Shown here one piece after another: positions 55,601 to 64,000 of a stretch of 64,000 bases of DNA; the first letter of the stretch is position 1; every line of letters starts with the position of its first letter. The position numbers and the translations under genes are program-made. This DNA is from Prorocentrum cordatum (lineage: Eukaryota; Sar; Dinophyceae; Prorocentrales; Prorocentraceae): the NCBI GenBank assembly GCA_963575745.1, contig CAUYUJ010010446.1, positions 161,001 to 225,000 of the forward strand, in the 5' to 3' direction. Below the pieces are notes generated by a model. The model ran no database searches. It saw only the letters and a program-made list of their open reading frames with translations, and had not been told where the DNA came from.

Positions 55601-58600
55601 TGCTCCAGTAGGCCCGAAAACCGCCCCAGGACGGCTCCGAGAGGCCAGCTAGGTGCCCCAGGAGGCCTCCAAGAGGCCAAAATCCTTCAAAAACCGAAGG
55701 AACATCAATGCGTGTTGCTTTCTCACCCTTTCGCTTCCGATGGCCTTCCGAGGCCTCAAGATGGCTCCAAGAGGGCCCAAGATAGCCCCAAGAGGGGCCC
55801 AAGATGGCCTCAAGACGGCCCCAAGAGCGCCCAAGAGCGCTCCAAGAGCGCCTCGAGATGAGCCCAAGAGGCGATTTTAGAGGATCTAGAGAGGCAGGCC
55901 TAATTAACCCCACTCTCTTCTTTGATCGATCGCCTCCAAGATGGCCCTAAGAAGCGCCAAGGAGGCCCCAAAAGGCGCCAAGATGGCCCCAAGATGGCCC
56001 CAAGATGGCCCCAACATGGCCCCAAGAGGTCCCCGAGAGGCTCCCCGGGGCACCCAAGACGCCCCAAGAGGCCTCCGGGACCGCCGAGACGCTCCCAAGA
56101 CGCCCTAAGAGGCCTTCAGGACGCCCCCAAGAGACCCCCGAAGAGACTCCGAGAGGCATCCAAGAGGCCTCTGGCCATTCTGCTCGCCCTTCTCCTCGTC
56201 CTCCTTTTCATTCTCGTCCTGCTCCTGCTCCTCCTCCTCCTCCTCCTCCTCATCCGCCTATTGCTCTTCCTCCCTCTACCCTCCTCCCGCTCCCCCTTTT
56301 CCTCCTTGAGTTCCTCCTCCTCATCGTCCTCCGATTCATCCTCCATCCTCGCCGTCTTGGGTAAGACGGGTTCCCCAGCCTTGTGTTATTATGTATGCCC
56401 CCCACTTCCCTGATCACCCCCATTCGCCTGGGCATCGTTACTGCATGGGCTGTTGGGGATACGCGAAGCGTCAAGAATTTGTTGGTCTGGAACAGACTGG
56501 GCGCTACACGATTTGTTAACACCGTCAGCGGAGCTGTTGGCTGCACGATTTGTTAACATTGTTTCCGGCGGAGGCGGGGTGGCAATGCCACCTCCGCGCG
56601 TCGCAACGCCACTTCCGCGTGTGAAGTGCACGCCCAACTGGAGCGGCGCCGCCATGTGGACCTTGCCACTGGAGTCTTCGGTGGAACTCCCTGCGGGGCC
56701 ACGAACCGTGATGATGCGTGCGCTTAAACAAGGCGGCGCCGCCATGTGGGCCCTGCCGCTGGGCCCCCCCTCGAACTCCATGTGATGCCACGGACCGTGT
56801 CAAGTCTGCGCCCACATGGCGCGGCGCCGCCATGTGGACAGCGCCGCCGAAATCTGCGGTGGAGCTCCCTATGGGAACGACGCCCCCCCAGAAGGGCTGG
56901 ACCAAGCAAGAAGAAGGCGGGGGTGCCCGCCACCGTGTCCCCTCGCCCTCTTCCTCCTCCTCATATTATTCCTCCTCCTCCTCCTGCAAATTTCCCCCCC
57001 CCCTCCTCTCCCTCCCCCACCGCGCCGCCATGTCCCCCCACCCCCCCCTCGCCGCATAATGCTACTGCGAACCCGCTAGGACCGCGAATCGCCCGGCGAA
57101 CGCGGCACGACCTCGTGGACGCACCAGACCGCCCCGACAAACAGCCCAACCAAACTGACCGACAAAATGCCCACCCGGACCGTCGAACAAAATTTCCGGG
57201 GGGTGCATCCTAACTGTGAATTTACACTGAATCCGCTCGGCAGCGACAGCCAGGAACGAATTTGTCGCGACACTTTCCTGGGTCGGTCCGATTTTTTTGT
57301 CGCGCCCGTCGTTTTTTTTTGTCGGCTCATTTTGTCGGCCGCCTCTTTTTTTTTGTCGGCCCATTTTGTCGGGCCGATTTTTTTTTGTCGTTTGTTTTTT
57401 TTTGTCGGGGAGGTTTGGTTTTTTGTCGGCCGATTCTGTCGGGGCAATCGTTTTCTTTTGTCGGCTGGGCGCCGCCCGCAATGCATAGATGCAGGGAGGC
57501 AGACGGGTCATGTGGCAGCAAGGGCGCACGCGCAAAACGCAGAAGGATAACAAGAAGGAACGCGAACCAGGGCAAGGCAAGAACAACACGGAGGGGGCGA
57601 GGGGGGCGGCAAGAGCAGATGATGACGAACGGGAAAAGACATTTGCTCGTGGAGTACGTGTCCCGACGGATCCACTCACAGGGGGCGCCGAAGTGATCGC
57701 GGCACCTTTGGCCTCCAATCTGTAACCTCGATGCCAGCAGCACAGGCGTGCGCAGGATGCTCTGTGGGCACAGTGCTCATGAAGTCCGCCCCGCGCGTGA
57801 CGCAGGAAACAGGCGACGCAACTCAACTCCCTTGCGCCTGAGACCGGGCGGCCGCGCACGTCAAGAAACTCAAAGAGCCCCCGCGGTCGCCCCAAGGGGC
57901 CCCGCAAAGGCCTGTCAGGACCAGGACAAAAATAGGCCTGGCGAAATAACCAACCACATGCTGCTGCGGGTACCATATGGGGCCACGATTGCGCGGGGAG
58001 CGCGCCAAGATGAGGCGGCGCCGCCATGTCGACCACGCCAATGGGGTTTCCAGTGGTACTCCACGCGGGGCCACGAACCGAGTGAAGGGTGCGCCCCAAT
58101 GGGGCGCAGCCGCCATGTAGACCCTGCCACTAGGGCCTTCGAGTGAGCTCCATGCGGGGCCACGAGCCGTGCGAGGGGTGCGCCCGCATGGGCGGTACCG
58201 CCATGGGGCCATGCCACTGGGGCCTTCGGTGGACCTCCATTTGAGACCACGAAACGTGTGAGGGGTACGCCCAAATGAGGCGGCGCAGCCACGTGGACCT
58301 TGATCCAGCATGGATCCTGGCACGTCGGCGGGCCTGGCGAAAGCATAAATGTATCCAAGAATTTAGGGTCTTGTCCGAGCCCATCGATATCCTCCTGCGT
58401 GAATGCATAATCTTCATCGCCACCCAGACTTATTCATGGTGAGACTCACGCACGCCCCGTTCGTGGCCGTTTTGCGGGGGTGCCTCGAGCGGTTTGCCTG
58501 TCTTCTGTCCCAACATCCTTGGCTACCAGAGCAGACTGTGAGGATGTCTCAGGCGGGACGCTGGTTTCAGCCCCCCCTGACGGAAACCACCACGTGTTAT

Positions 58601-61600
58601 TTCACTGTCCCATTCGCGGCCGTTTTGTGGAGATGTCTCAAGCGGTTTGCCTGTTTCCTGTCCCAACATCCTTCGCTGTCGGAGCAGATTTGGAGGATGT
58701 CTCAAGCGAGGCGCTCATTCTCACCCCCCATAGGGGGAACCGCCAGGGCTTATCTCACGGTCCCGTTCGGGGCCGTTTTGTTGGGATGCCTCAAGCGGTG
58801 TCCCTGTCATCTGTTCCAACATCCTTCGCTTTCGGAACAGATTTGGAGGATGTCTCGAGCGTGGAATGGGAGGTGCGCGCGAATGAGGGGGGGAAGGGGC
58901 AATGCGGCGAGGAGGAGGAGGATGAGGCGGAAGGCGTGGATGACACGGGGAAAGGGAGGGGAGGGATAACGAGGGCGGTTGAGGGGGGCGAGGGAGTGGG
59001 AAAACACCAGGATGACGAAGGCGAAGTAGGATGAGAAGGAGGAGGAGGATAACAGGAGAAAAGGGGGGTAACGTGAGGAGGCAGGGGATTAGTATGATGG
59101 CGAAGTGGGGCGACGGGGGGTAGAAGATAACAAAGAGGAGGGGTCATGCCGCATTCAATTTCCTCTGGCCCTTTCCGGCCGTTTTGCTGCGATTTGGGCG
59201 GTTCTTCGGGTGGTGCCGAGCGCTCTAATACCCAGAAGGGCGAGAGCGTGACGTTCCTTTTCGTTTTCTTGTGTCTGATCAGTTTGATGGCGCCCGGAAA
59301 GCATCCTCGCTGACAGCGCGCGGTATTTTTTGGGAGCTCTTGGATTGTCCTCGGGTTGGTGTGAATCATTTTGGGCCGCATGGGCCGTCGCATCGTGATT
59401 CTCTCTATGAAAAATGATCACCTTCAGCGGTGTCGGCCGTCGTTGGGGGCAGTGTGCGCCGCCATGGCAGTTCGCATCAATGCAGAGGACGTTTGAATGA
59501 CATAGGGCCGATGGGGGGGGGGGCGGCATATTTGGGAGCAGTTGCGACGATTGGTATGGCCGAGCCGCCCTCATTCTAAATATGCGACGTGCTCGTTATT
59601 TTTTGTTTTTTTTTTCCAGGGCGTGCTGTCAGCAGGGGGAACGCCGCGCGCCTGGATTCCCCGATGGGAGCTCGCGGATTGGATTTTACAGTGCGACTGG
59701 GGCCACAGTCCGTTATCACCGCGTGATGTTCGCCCCGCGCGGATGGCGTTGCATGTCAGACGGGTAATCCCCATCGAGGGTTTGGTGCAGTTGGCATTTT
59801 CGCCATATCCTAAGATGGTTTTTTGTTATTACTTGGACGCCTCCTACTCCTTCTCACTCTTCTCCTGCCCTCTCCTCCTCATGCCCCGACTTACTCATAT
59901 ACAGACTGACTCACACTCAGACTAACTCATACACATATTCACACACAAATACCTATTCATACTCATACCTACTCATACTCAGACCTGCTCCGACTCAGAC
60001 TTACTCATGCTGAGACTCACGCGCGCCCCGTTCGCGGTCGTTTCGTGGGGATGCCTCAAGCGGTTTGCTTGTTTTCTGTCCCAGCATATTTCGCTATCGG
60101 AGCTGATTTAGAGGATGTCTCGAGCGAGGCGCTAATTTTCACCCCCCTTACGGGAGCAGCCAATGGTTATCTCACGGTCCCCTTCGCGGCCGTTTTGTGG
60201 GGATGTCTCCAGCGGCTTGCCTGTTTTCTGTTCCAACATCCTTCGCTTTCGGAGCAGATTCGGAGGATGTCTAGAGCGAGGCGCTCATTCTCACGTCCCT
60301 AAGGAGCCGCCGAGGGGTTATCTCACGGTCCCGTTCGCGGCCGTTTTGTGGGGATGTCTCAAGCGGGTTTGCCTGTTAGTTGTCCCAACATCATTCGCTT
60401 CCGGAGCAGATTTGGAGGATGTCTCGAGCGAGGCGCTCATTGTCACCCCCCTAAGGGGATTCAAATATTCACTGCGTGGGGCTCCCCATATGCGCATTTA
60501 TTCCCATGGACCTGTCCGCCGTGAGAATCTAGGCGCAAAAACTTTCGAGTATAAACGGGTTTCAGTTGTGACGGTCTGGTCATGAATCTAACTGAGAATC
60601 AATTGGAGTGTGAATGAGCCTCAGTAGTACGAGCGCGTCTCTGCGCATGACCCTGGGTCCTCCTGGGGCCTCCTGGGGCCTCCTGGGGACCTACTGGGGC
60701 TTCTTGGGGCCTCCAGGAGCCTCTTTGGGCCCCCTGGGGCCTCCTGGGACCTCCTAGGGAGGATTCGTGCCCGAGGAGAGGCCCAATCTATAGCAACAGT
60801 CGCACATAAAACATTGCGACTTGGAGCCGCAGAAAAAAGGGGCAATCTATAGGAACACGCGTACAACACCAAGGAGTCGTGCCCTAGGAGAGGCCCTATA
60901 GGAACATAAGTACACAGGATATGGACCATCTATAAAAACATACGTATAACATCAAGGATTCGTGCCCCAGGTGAGGCCCAATATATGAGAGCATACGTAA
61001 AACACATGGGATTGGACCCACCCCTGTTGCCTTCTGAGGCCTCCTGCTCCTGGGGCCTCTCGGGGCCTCCTGTTGCCCTCGGGAGACCTCCTGGCGCTTC
61101 CTCTGGCCTCCTGGGGCCTCCTGTGGCTTCCTGAAGCCTCCAGGAGCTTCCTGGGGCCTCCTAGAGCCTCTTGGGGCATCCTGTGGCCTCTTGGGTCTTT
61201 CTGTGGCATCCTGATTCATCCTGGGACCTCATGTGGTCTCCTGGGGCCTCTTGGAACCTGTTGGAGCCTCCTGTGGCATCCCCAGGAAAACCAGCGCCCA
61301 CGAGTCTGGCCACCGATCGAGACATCCTCAAAATCTGGCCCACCTGGGGGGGTGAAATGGAGCGCCTCGCTCGAGACATCCTCCAAATCTACTCCGAGAG
61401 CGAAGGATGCTGGGACAGAAAGCAAGCACGACGCTTGAGACATCCCCACAAAACGGTTGCGAACGGGACCGTGAGAGAACCATTGGCGGCTCCCCTTAGG
61501 GTGGTGAAAATGAGCGACCCCACCAGTCCTCCTGCCAAGGGAACCTGGCTGTGGTTTTCGGCGACGCACCAGCGCCCTTGGCTAACAGCGTTGCAACGCA

Positions 61601-62643
61601 CGCGCTGCATTACGCGGAAGTAGTAAGATGATATGTTTCTGACATGATGCGTGGGCGCGCACGGCGCGGGCCTACATGGCGCGTCAAAGGCGCCTGACAC
61701 ACGCCCGCGATACTCTTCACGACCGAAATCGGAAAATTAGCTCCGGCGGCGCACATGCGGTGGGACACGCGTGCGTTCGGCATCACCCGCGCGAGGTGGC
61801 TAACAATTTCGCGGCGTTGCGCTAAAAATGCCATTGTGCCCAACATCGTTTCGAAGCGCGCTGCGGTGCGCCGCGCAAGCGCGCGTGGACTGCGGCCTGC
61901 ATGCGGCCCGCGCACTAGTACGAGCGATTGAATCTGAAAGGGCAAGGCGCGGCACGTGCGCCATGAAAACGCGGCACACGGCAGAAGCAGTTACGAGAAG
62001 GAAACTCGCGCGATTCGCGTGCCTCCGTCGACCGAAATCGCTAAATCAGGGCAAGCGATCGGCGACGACCGCGTTTGACGCCACCAATAAATACATGAAA
62101 AAATGCAAAAACAAATTTGTCGAGGCCCTCGTTTTGTTTCCTGGTGGGCGCAACACCTGAGAGGAAGAGGAAACGGAAGATGAGGCGGATGACGAAGAGG
62201 AGGGGAGGGGGGAGCGGGCGACCGTGAGAGCAGGTGGAGGAGGAGGAAGAGGAGCAGGAGCAAGATTTACAGGCGCGTCGGCGACCCCAAGATTCGGTTC
62301 ACTTAGGGGTTGGTTCCTTCAGGATTTGTTTCCACGGTCCCCAGGAGTTGAACAGTGATACGTTTCCTCAGGAGGTGGTTCCCTCAGGATTTCGCCCCCT
62401 CATAATGTGAGCAGTGATGCGTGTCTTTCACCCAGGATTTGGTTTCACGGCTCCCCGAAGTTGTACAACTGTTTCTTGGATGAAGGCCTCAACAGCATGC
62501 TACGAGATGTGTGCCGCTATGCTCACCGCAGCACTATGGAGTTTAGGTGTTTCTCGCTTTTTGAACTGAACGGTCGCCTCAGCATTTCTCCGTGGATCGC
62601 GAGTCATCAATCATGTTTGCCTCTCATCGCTGGTTGGCGGTAG
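49700..62643 (+). CDS. CACTA/TNP2-like transposase gene, split by a giant intron
   Basis: Exon a is open from about 49735; the first ATG in frame is 49827 (MAPPSWRDSSDQERQAGADL). It contains CVACDLCTKAKVPGGSFQLY, HSDECTCGCRAWCSNYP, WSQNHNCCQYCESEHSE and, near 51140, LSIDAMHCLHLGVVQRF, like the 'D-x-M-H-x-x-x-L-G-V' signature of TNP2-type (CACTA) transposases. It ends FDFQ or FDFQD. Intron 51384-51643 (GT-AG) keeps frame; 51381-51679 (GA-AG) is an alternative. Exon b, 51644-51942: KAAETGLLLNFCMDMLRAHG, ALVPKHHCACHLADR. Exon c at 62436: IWFHGSPKLYNCFLDEGLNS, MLRDVCRYAHRSTMEFRCFS to TAG 62643. Exons b and c join in phase (299 + 208 nt = 169 codons). The join across 10.5 kb is inferred from family order. 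Metal-binding-like Cys clusters are visible. Confidence 0.6.
52000..55000. other. GC-rich region, no gene
   Basis: GGA patch at 52258-52295; CGCG-rich unique DNA 52340-53460; poly-G patches near 53490-53520; GGCCCC-type loose repeats 53900-54300. A repeated CCTCAACTGTTC occurs near 54727 and 54891. Poly-A (18 nt) at 54977-54994. Confidence 0.5.
55030..55150. repeat. 90-bp satellite relative
   Basis: About one and a half decayed units: CCATGTGGGGCCGCGGACCG, TGTGAGGGGTGCG, CTACTGGGGCCTTCGGTGGA. Confidence 0.75.
55155..55350. repeat. 37-bp repeat with GTTAAC
   Basis: Units of GCACGATTTGTTAACACC then GTCTGCGGGGTTTTTGGCG, about five copies grading into CACGATGTGGTAACAACC. Two further copies lie at 56505-56570. 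Confidence 0.85.
55500..56165. repeat. 11-12 bp repeat CCAAGATGGCCC
   Basis: More than forty degenerate units (CCCAAGAGGCC, CAAGATGGCCC, CCAAGACGGCC), most regular at 55780-56050. Frames on both strands (APKMAPR-type, GHLGAILG-type) are artefacts. Confidence 0.92.
56170..56345. repeat. (TCC)n pyrimidine tract
   Basis: TCC and CTC triplets with short interruptions. Confidence 0.9.
56505..56570. repeat. Two copies of the 37-bp GTTAAC repeat
   Basis: CACGATTTGTTAACACCGTC and CACGATTTGTTAACATTGTT, immediately left of another 90-bp satellite relative. Confidence 0.85.
56620..56880. repeat. 90-bp satellite relatives, about three units
   Basis: GCCGCCATGTGGACCTTGCC, ACTGGAGTCTTCGGTGGA, GGGGCCACGAACCGTG, repeated with GGCGCCGCCATGTGG at 56648, 56735 and 56823. 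Confidence 0.8.
56940..57060. repeat. TCC/CCC pyrimidine tract
   Basis: CTTCCTCCTCCTC and CCCCCCCCTCCTCTCCCTCC. Confidence 0.9.
57280..57465. repeat. TTTTTGTCGGC repeat
   Basis: About eleven TTTTGTCGG units with variable T-runs (up to 11 T), alternately followed by CCGATT, CTCATT or CCCATT. Confidence 0.88.
57470..57960. other. Unique spacer
   Basis: No gene recognised; 57500-57730 is open on both strands without domain content. Confidence 0.4.
57965..58305. repeat. 90-bp satellite relatives, about four units
   Basis: CATATGGGGCCACGATTGCG, CCGCCATGTCGACCACGCC, CCACTGGGGCCTTCGGTGGA then CACGAAACGTGTGAGGGGTA. Three of the four units are about 85-90 bp apart. Confidence 0.85.
58440..58870. 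repeat. 150-bp satellite, three copies
   Basis: GGCCGTTTTG at 58463, 58617 and 58771. Each is followed by CCTCAAGCGGTTTGCCTGT, CCCAACATCCTTCGCT, GAGCAGATTTGGAGGATGTC and CATTCTCACCCCC. Period 154 bp. Confidence 0.93.
58880..59560. other. GGA-rich spacer and unique DNA
   Basis: 58885-59130 is purine-rich; 59140-59560 is unique with CGGCCGTTTTGCTGCG near 59177, a stray piece of the 150-bp repeat. Confidence 0.5.
59621..59800 (+). CDS. Possible exon after a strong polypyrimidine tract
   Basis: TTTTTTTTTTCCAG ends just before an open segment TPRAWIPRWELADWILQCD then WGHSPLSPRDVRPARMALH, VIPIEGLVQLAFSPYPK. The acceptor is good (CAG|GGC) but no donor or partner exon is recognised. It lies within the putative giant intron. 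Confidence 0.25.
59890..60010. repeat. ACTCATAC-type short repeat
   Basis: ACTCATATACAGACTGACTC, ACACTCAGACTAACTC, CCTACTCATACTCAGACC. Period about 6-12 bp. Confidence 0.75.
60015..60460. repeat. 150-bp satellite, second block, three copies
   Basis: GGCCGTTTTG-like marks at 60036, 60186 and 60336, period 150 bp, same orientation as 58440-58870. Confidence 0.93.
60645..60765. repeat. 10-bp repeat CCTCCTGGGG
   Basis: TCCTGGGGCC repeated about ten times. It continues as a second block at 61029-61290. Confidence 0.93.
60760..61020. repeat. Three-copy repeat of about 95 bp
   Basis: ATTCGTGCCCGAGGAGAGGC then CCAATCTATAGCAAC recurs near 60768, 60874 and 60957 with CATACGTA-AAACA ends. Confidence 0.75.
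61029..61290. repeat. 10-bp repeat GGCCTCCTGG, second block
   Basis: GGGGCCTCCTGTGGCTTCCT, GGGGCCTCCTAGAGCC and the like, about 24 units. Confidence 0.93.
61345..61510. repeat. 150-bp satellite, inverted copy
   Basis: Reverse complement of the 58440 and 60015 unit: GAGACATCCTCCAAATCT, GCGAAGGATGCTGGGACAG, CCCCACAAAACGGTTGCGAA. Confidence 0.9.
61510..62430. other. Unique spacer with small repeats
   Basis: No gene. 62165-62250 is GGA-rich. 62290-62440 has TTCACTTAGGGGTTGGTTCC, CCTCAGGAGGTGGTTCCCTC and TCAGGATTTCGCC, loosely repeated. Confidence 0.5.
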
Positions 62644-63850
62644 TGTGCTTTGCGTTGGTCGCCCCGTGCTGGGCAATGAGAACGCCGCCACCGAGACATA
62701 ATGATGCATACAGGTGGGCGACCAAAGTCGCGACGCGGTTGATTTCAGAAGGCGTTCCAGAGGTGCTTGGGTCGTCTGGGGACACGGCCGTCATGATGAC
62801 AGCGGCAATCGGTGCGCTGTGGGATATCGTTCCGAGGCTCGAGCGGGACACTAACTTCGTTGAAATGTTCGCAGGAGAGTGCGGTGTTACCCACTGCATC
62901 AGGGACGAGACCTGCTTAGTGGCTTTCTCGTTTGACAGGCGCCACGCCACGTATCAGGACGCCACGCGTTTGCAAGGGATGTTGTATGCATTTTTCTTGG
63001 TGTCAACGCTTGCGGTTGGCGCGGGGGTTCACTTCAGTCCCGAATGCTCGACTTGGATTAACATGTGCGTCGGCCACGCTAGACGGTGTTCCGATGACCC
63101 GCTCGGCTGCGACTTGAGGGGAGACGCATTGGAAGCGAACCACGTTGCTATGATTGTGTCGCTCGGGAGTCCTAACGCCACCTTTCACTGAGGATGGGGG
63201 AGATAGGACGGAGGATAAGAGACGGCAGGGACAATGGATGAAGGGGGGGGGCATGGGAGATGGGGGGGAAAGAATGAGAGGGGATGGGAAGAGACGGCAG
63301 GGAGGAGGGAGGCAGAAGGATAATCGCTGAATGATAACACTGTCCAACATGAGTTTTTTTGGGGCATCAGACAATTGGCGGGCGATCAATCCTACATCCG
63401 CTATCGCACCGCCCGAGGTCGTGGATGATATTCTTCGCTACGACCAGAGGCTCGTGGGTGCTCGTGGAGCAGCCAGTGAACAGCATTCTGTATAAGCACC
63501 CGTGCATGCGGCAAGCTTTGCAGTTGTGCAAGGCGGCTCGCATTCATACTTGGCTCGGTGGATTCGGGGCGAACACGCCCAAACCGCTCGAGCTATTCAC
63601 TTCGATGCCATCGCAGTTTCATTCAGTACTCAAGAAGACGCGTCGCGATAGCAGAGCTTCCCTGGGCGACTCAGCGAACAGGCTGACAAAACTCAACGTG
63701 CGATCGAAGCCACGCTCGCCATCTAAGAAAGGGTGGTCTGCAACGGGCTGTGTCACAAAGAGCAATGCCTCTGATATAAAGGCGTCTCAAGTGTACCCCG
63801 ATGCGTTTTGCAGAGCGCTGGCATCAATTGTCGTTTCAACGCGTGAGTGA
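62613..63850 (+). CDS. MFAG/EQP-family gene, two exons
   Basis: ATG 62613 opens a hydrophobic, signal-like MFASHRWLAVVCFALVAPCW. Then follow VGSSGD-like GVPEVLGSSGDTAVMM and NFVEMFAGECGVTHCIRDET, LAVGAGVHFSPECSTWINMC and RGDALEANHVAMIVSL up to about 63165-63188. Exon 2 (from about 63415) reads IFFATTRGSWVLVEQPVNSI, CMRQALQLCKAARIHTWLGG, FGANTPKPLELFTSMPSQF and VYPDAFCRALASIVVSTRE to TGA 63850. The intron (about 63190-63415) is GA-rich then ends in a T-run; exact sites are unresolved. VEMFAG recalls the SAM-binding motif of DNA methyltransferases, but no Pro-Cys catalytic motif is seen, so no function is assigned. I recall this order as a multicopy dinoflagellate family. The start lies inside the overlapping end of the transposase-like frame. 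Confidence 0.65.
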
Positions 63851-63899
63851 GCACGCAGCCTGGTGTTATGGAAACCAACGGTGGCGCATCAAGCGCAAG

Positions 63900-63960
63900 T
63901 GAGACACCAATGGGACACCGCTGGAACACCAATGGGCCACCCGTGAAACCTCAATGGGAT
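63900..63960. repeat. Degenerate 11-bp minisatellite
   Basis: TGGGACACCGC, TGGAACACCAA, TGGGCCACCCG, TGAAACCTCAA, period 11, starting 50 bp after the stop of the preceding gene. Confidence 0.8.
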
Positions 63961-64000
63961 GTCCACCCAGGGAACAGTAGTGACACGCAAAACTGCAACG

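Larger units (their letters stand above)
51943..62435 (+). other. Putative 10.5-kb intron, GA-AG
   Basis: Donor CCGACAG|GAGCTC, acceptor CACCCAG|GATTTG: CAGGA at both borders, as in the gene at 38.4-42.7 kb. The interval holds satellites and no convincing gene. Exon c could instead belong to an independent copy of the family. Confidence 0.45.

Noticed and set aside
55556-56413. APKMAPR-type and GHLGAILG-type frames on both strands
   Set aside because: Products of the 11-12 bp CCAAGATGGCCC repeat.
58440-60460. Resemblance of GCCGTTTTG...TCTCAAG to the dinoflagellate spliced leader (GCCATTTTGGCTCAAG)
   Set aside because: The repeat has extra bases between the two blocks and lacks CCGTAG. I found no clear spliced-leader relict in the window, though I could not scan exhaustively by computer.

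Overview
The window reads as nuclear DNA of a eukaryote, most likely a dinoflagellate. Genes are sparse and exon-split. Introns are long, repeat-filled, and mostly use GC-AG or GA-AG borders with AG|G on both sides. There are kilobases of simple repeats and satellites, and fragments of retroelements resembling families multiplied in Symbiodinium and Prorocentrum (recalled family knowledge, not searched). There is no bacterial-style operon, rRNA, tRNA or CRISPR array. The species cannot be fixed from the sequence.

Layout. 1-7.3 kb: GC-rich satellites, ending in an array of about ten hairpin-forming units. 7.3-14.3 kb: a decayed retroelement on the + strand, with a GIY-YIG endonuclease-like domain first, then a reverse transcriptase. 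A 17-copy 90-bp satellite splits the RT between motif A and motif B, and an Arg/Asp-rich reading frame follows. 14.3-23.7 kb: microsatellites, a 115-bp array, an 82-bp array, a minus-strand gag-like fragment, a 12-bp ATCGAT-rich array and a 0.9-kb CAT tract. 23.7-24.3 kb: a small broken gene. 24.6-32.7 kb: a contiguous minus-strand multi-domain remnant (capsid-like region, decayed zinc knuckle, Ala/Pro linkers, an RNA 2'-phosphotransferase (Tpt1/KptA)-like domain, a frameshifted RING finger), preceded at 32.7-33.7 kb by a piece of a tyrosine recombinase-like gene.

37-42.7 kb: a six-exon + strand gene whose splice borders can be set by phase; its introns are mostly (GGA)n/(TCC)n tracts. 43.2-47.6 kb: a minus-strand gene, then two + strand genes (a ubiquitin-interacting-motif-like protein and a multi-exon unknown). 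49.7-62.6 kb: a CACTA/TNP2-like transposase gene whose third exon appears to lie about 10.5 kb downstream of its second; the putative giant intron holds 90-bp, 150-bp, 37-bp and 10-12-bp repeat arrays. 62.6-63.9 kb: a two-exon gene of a dinoflagellate-type 'MFAG/EQP' family.

The confident intact genes are those at 38.4-42.7, 43.5-43.9, 44.2-45.0, 45.8-47.6, 49.8-62.6 and 62.6-63.9 kb. Most of the rest is repeats and dead mobile elements. The 11-bp repeat GGTGGAACACC follows three of the gene ends.
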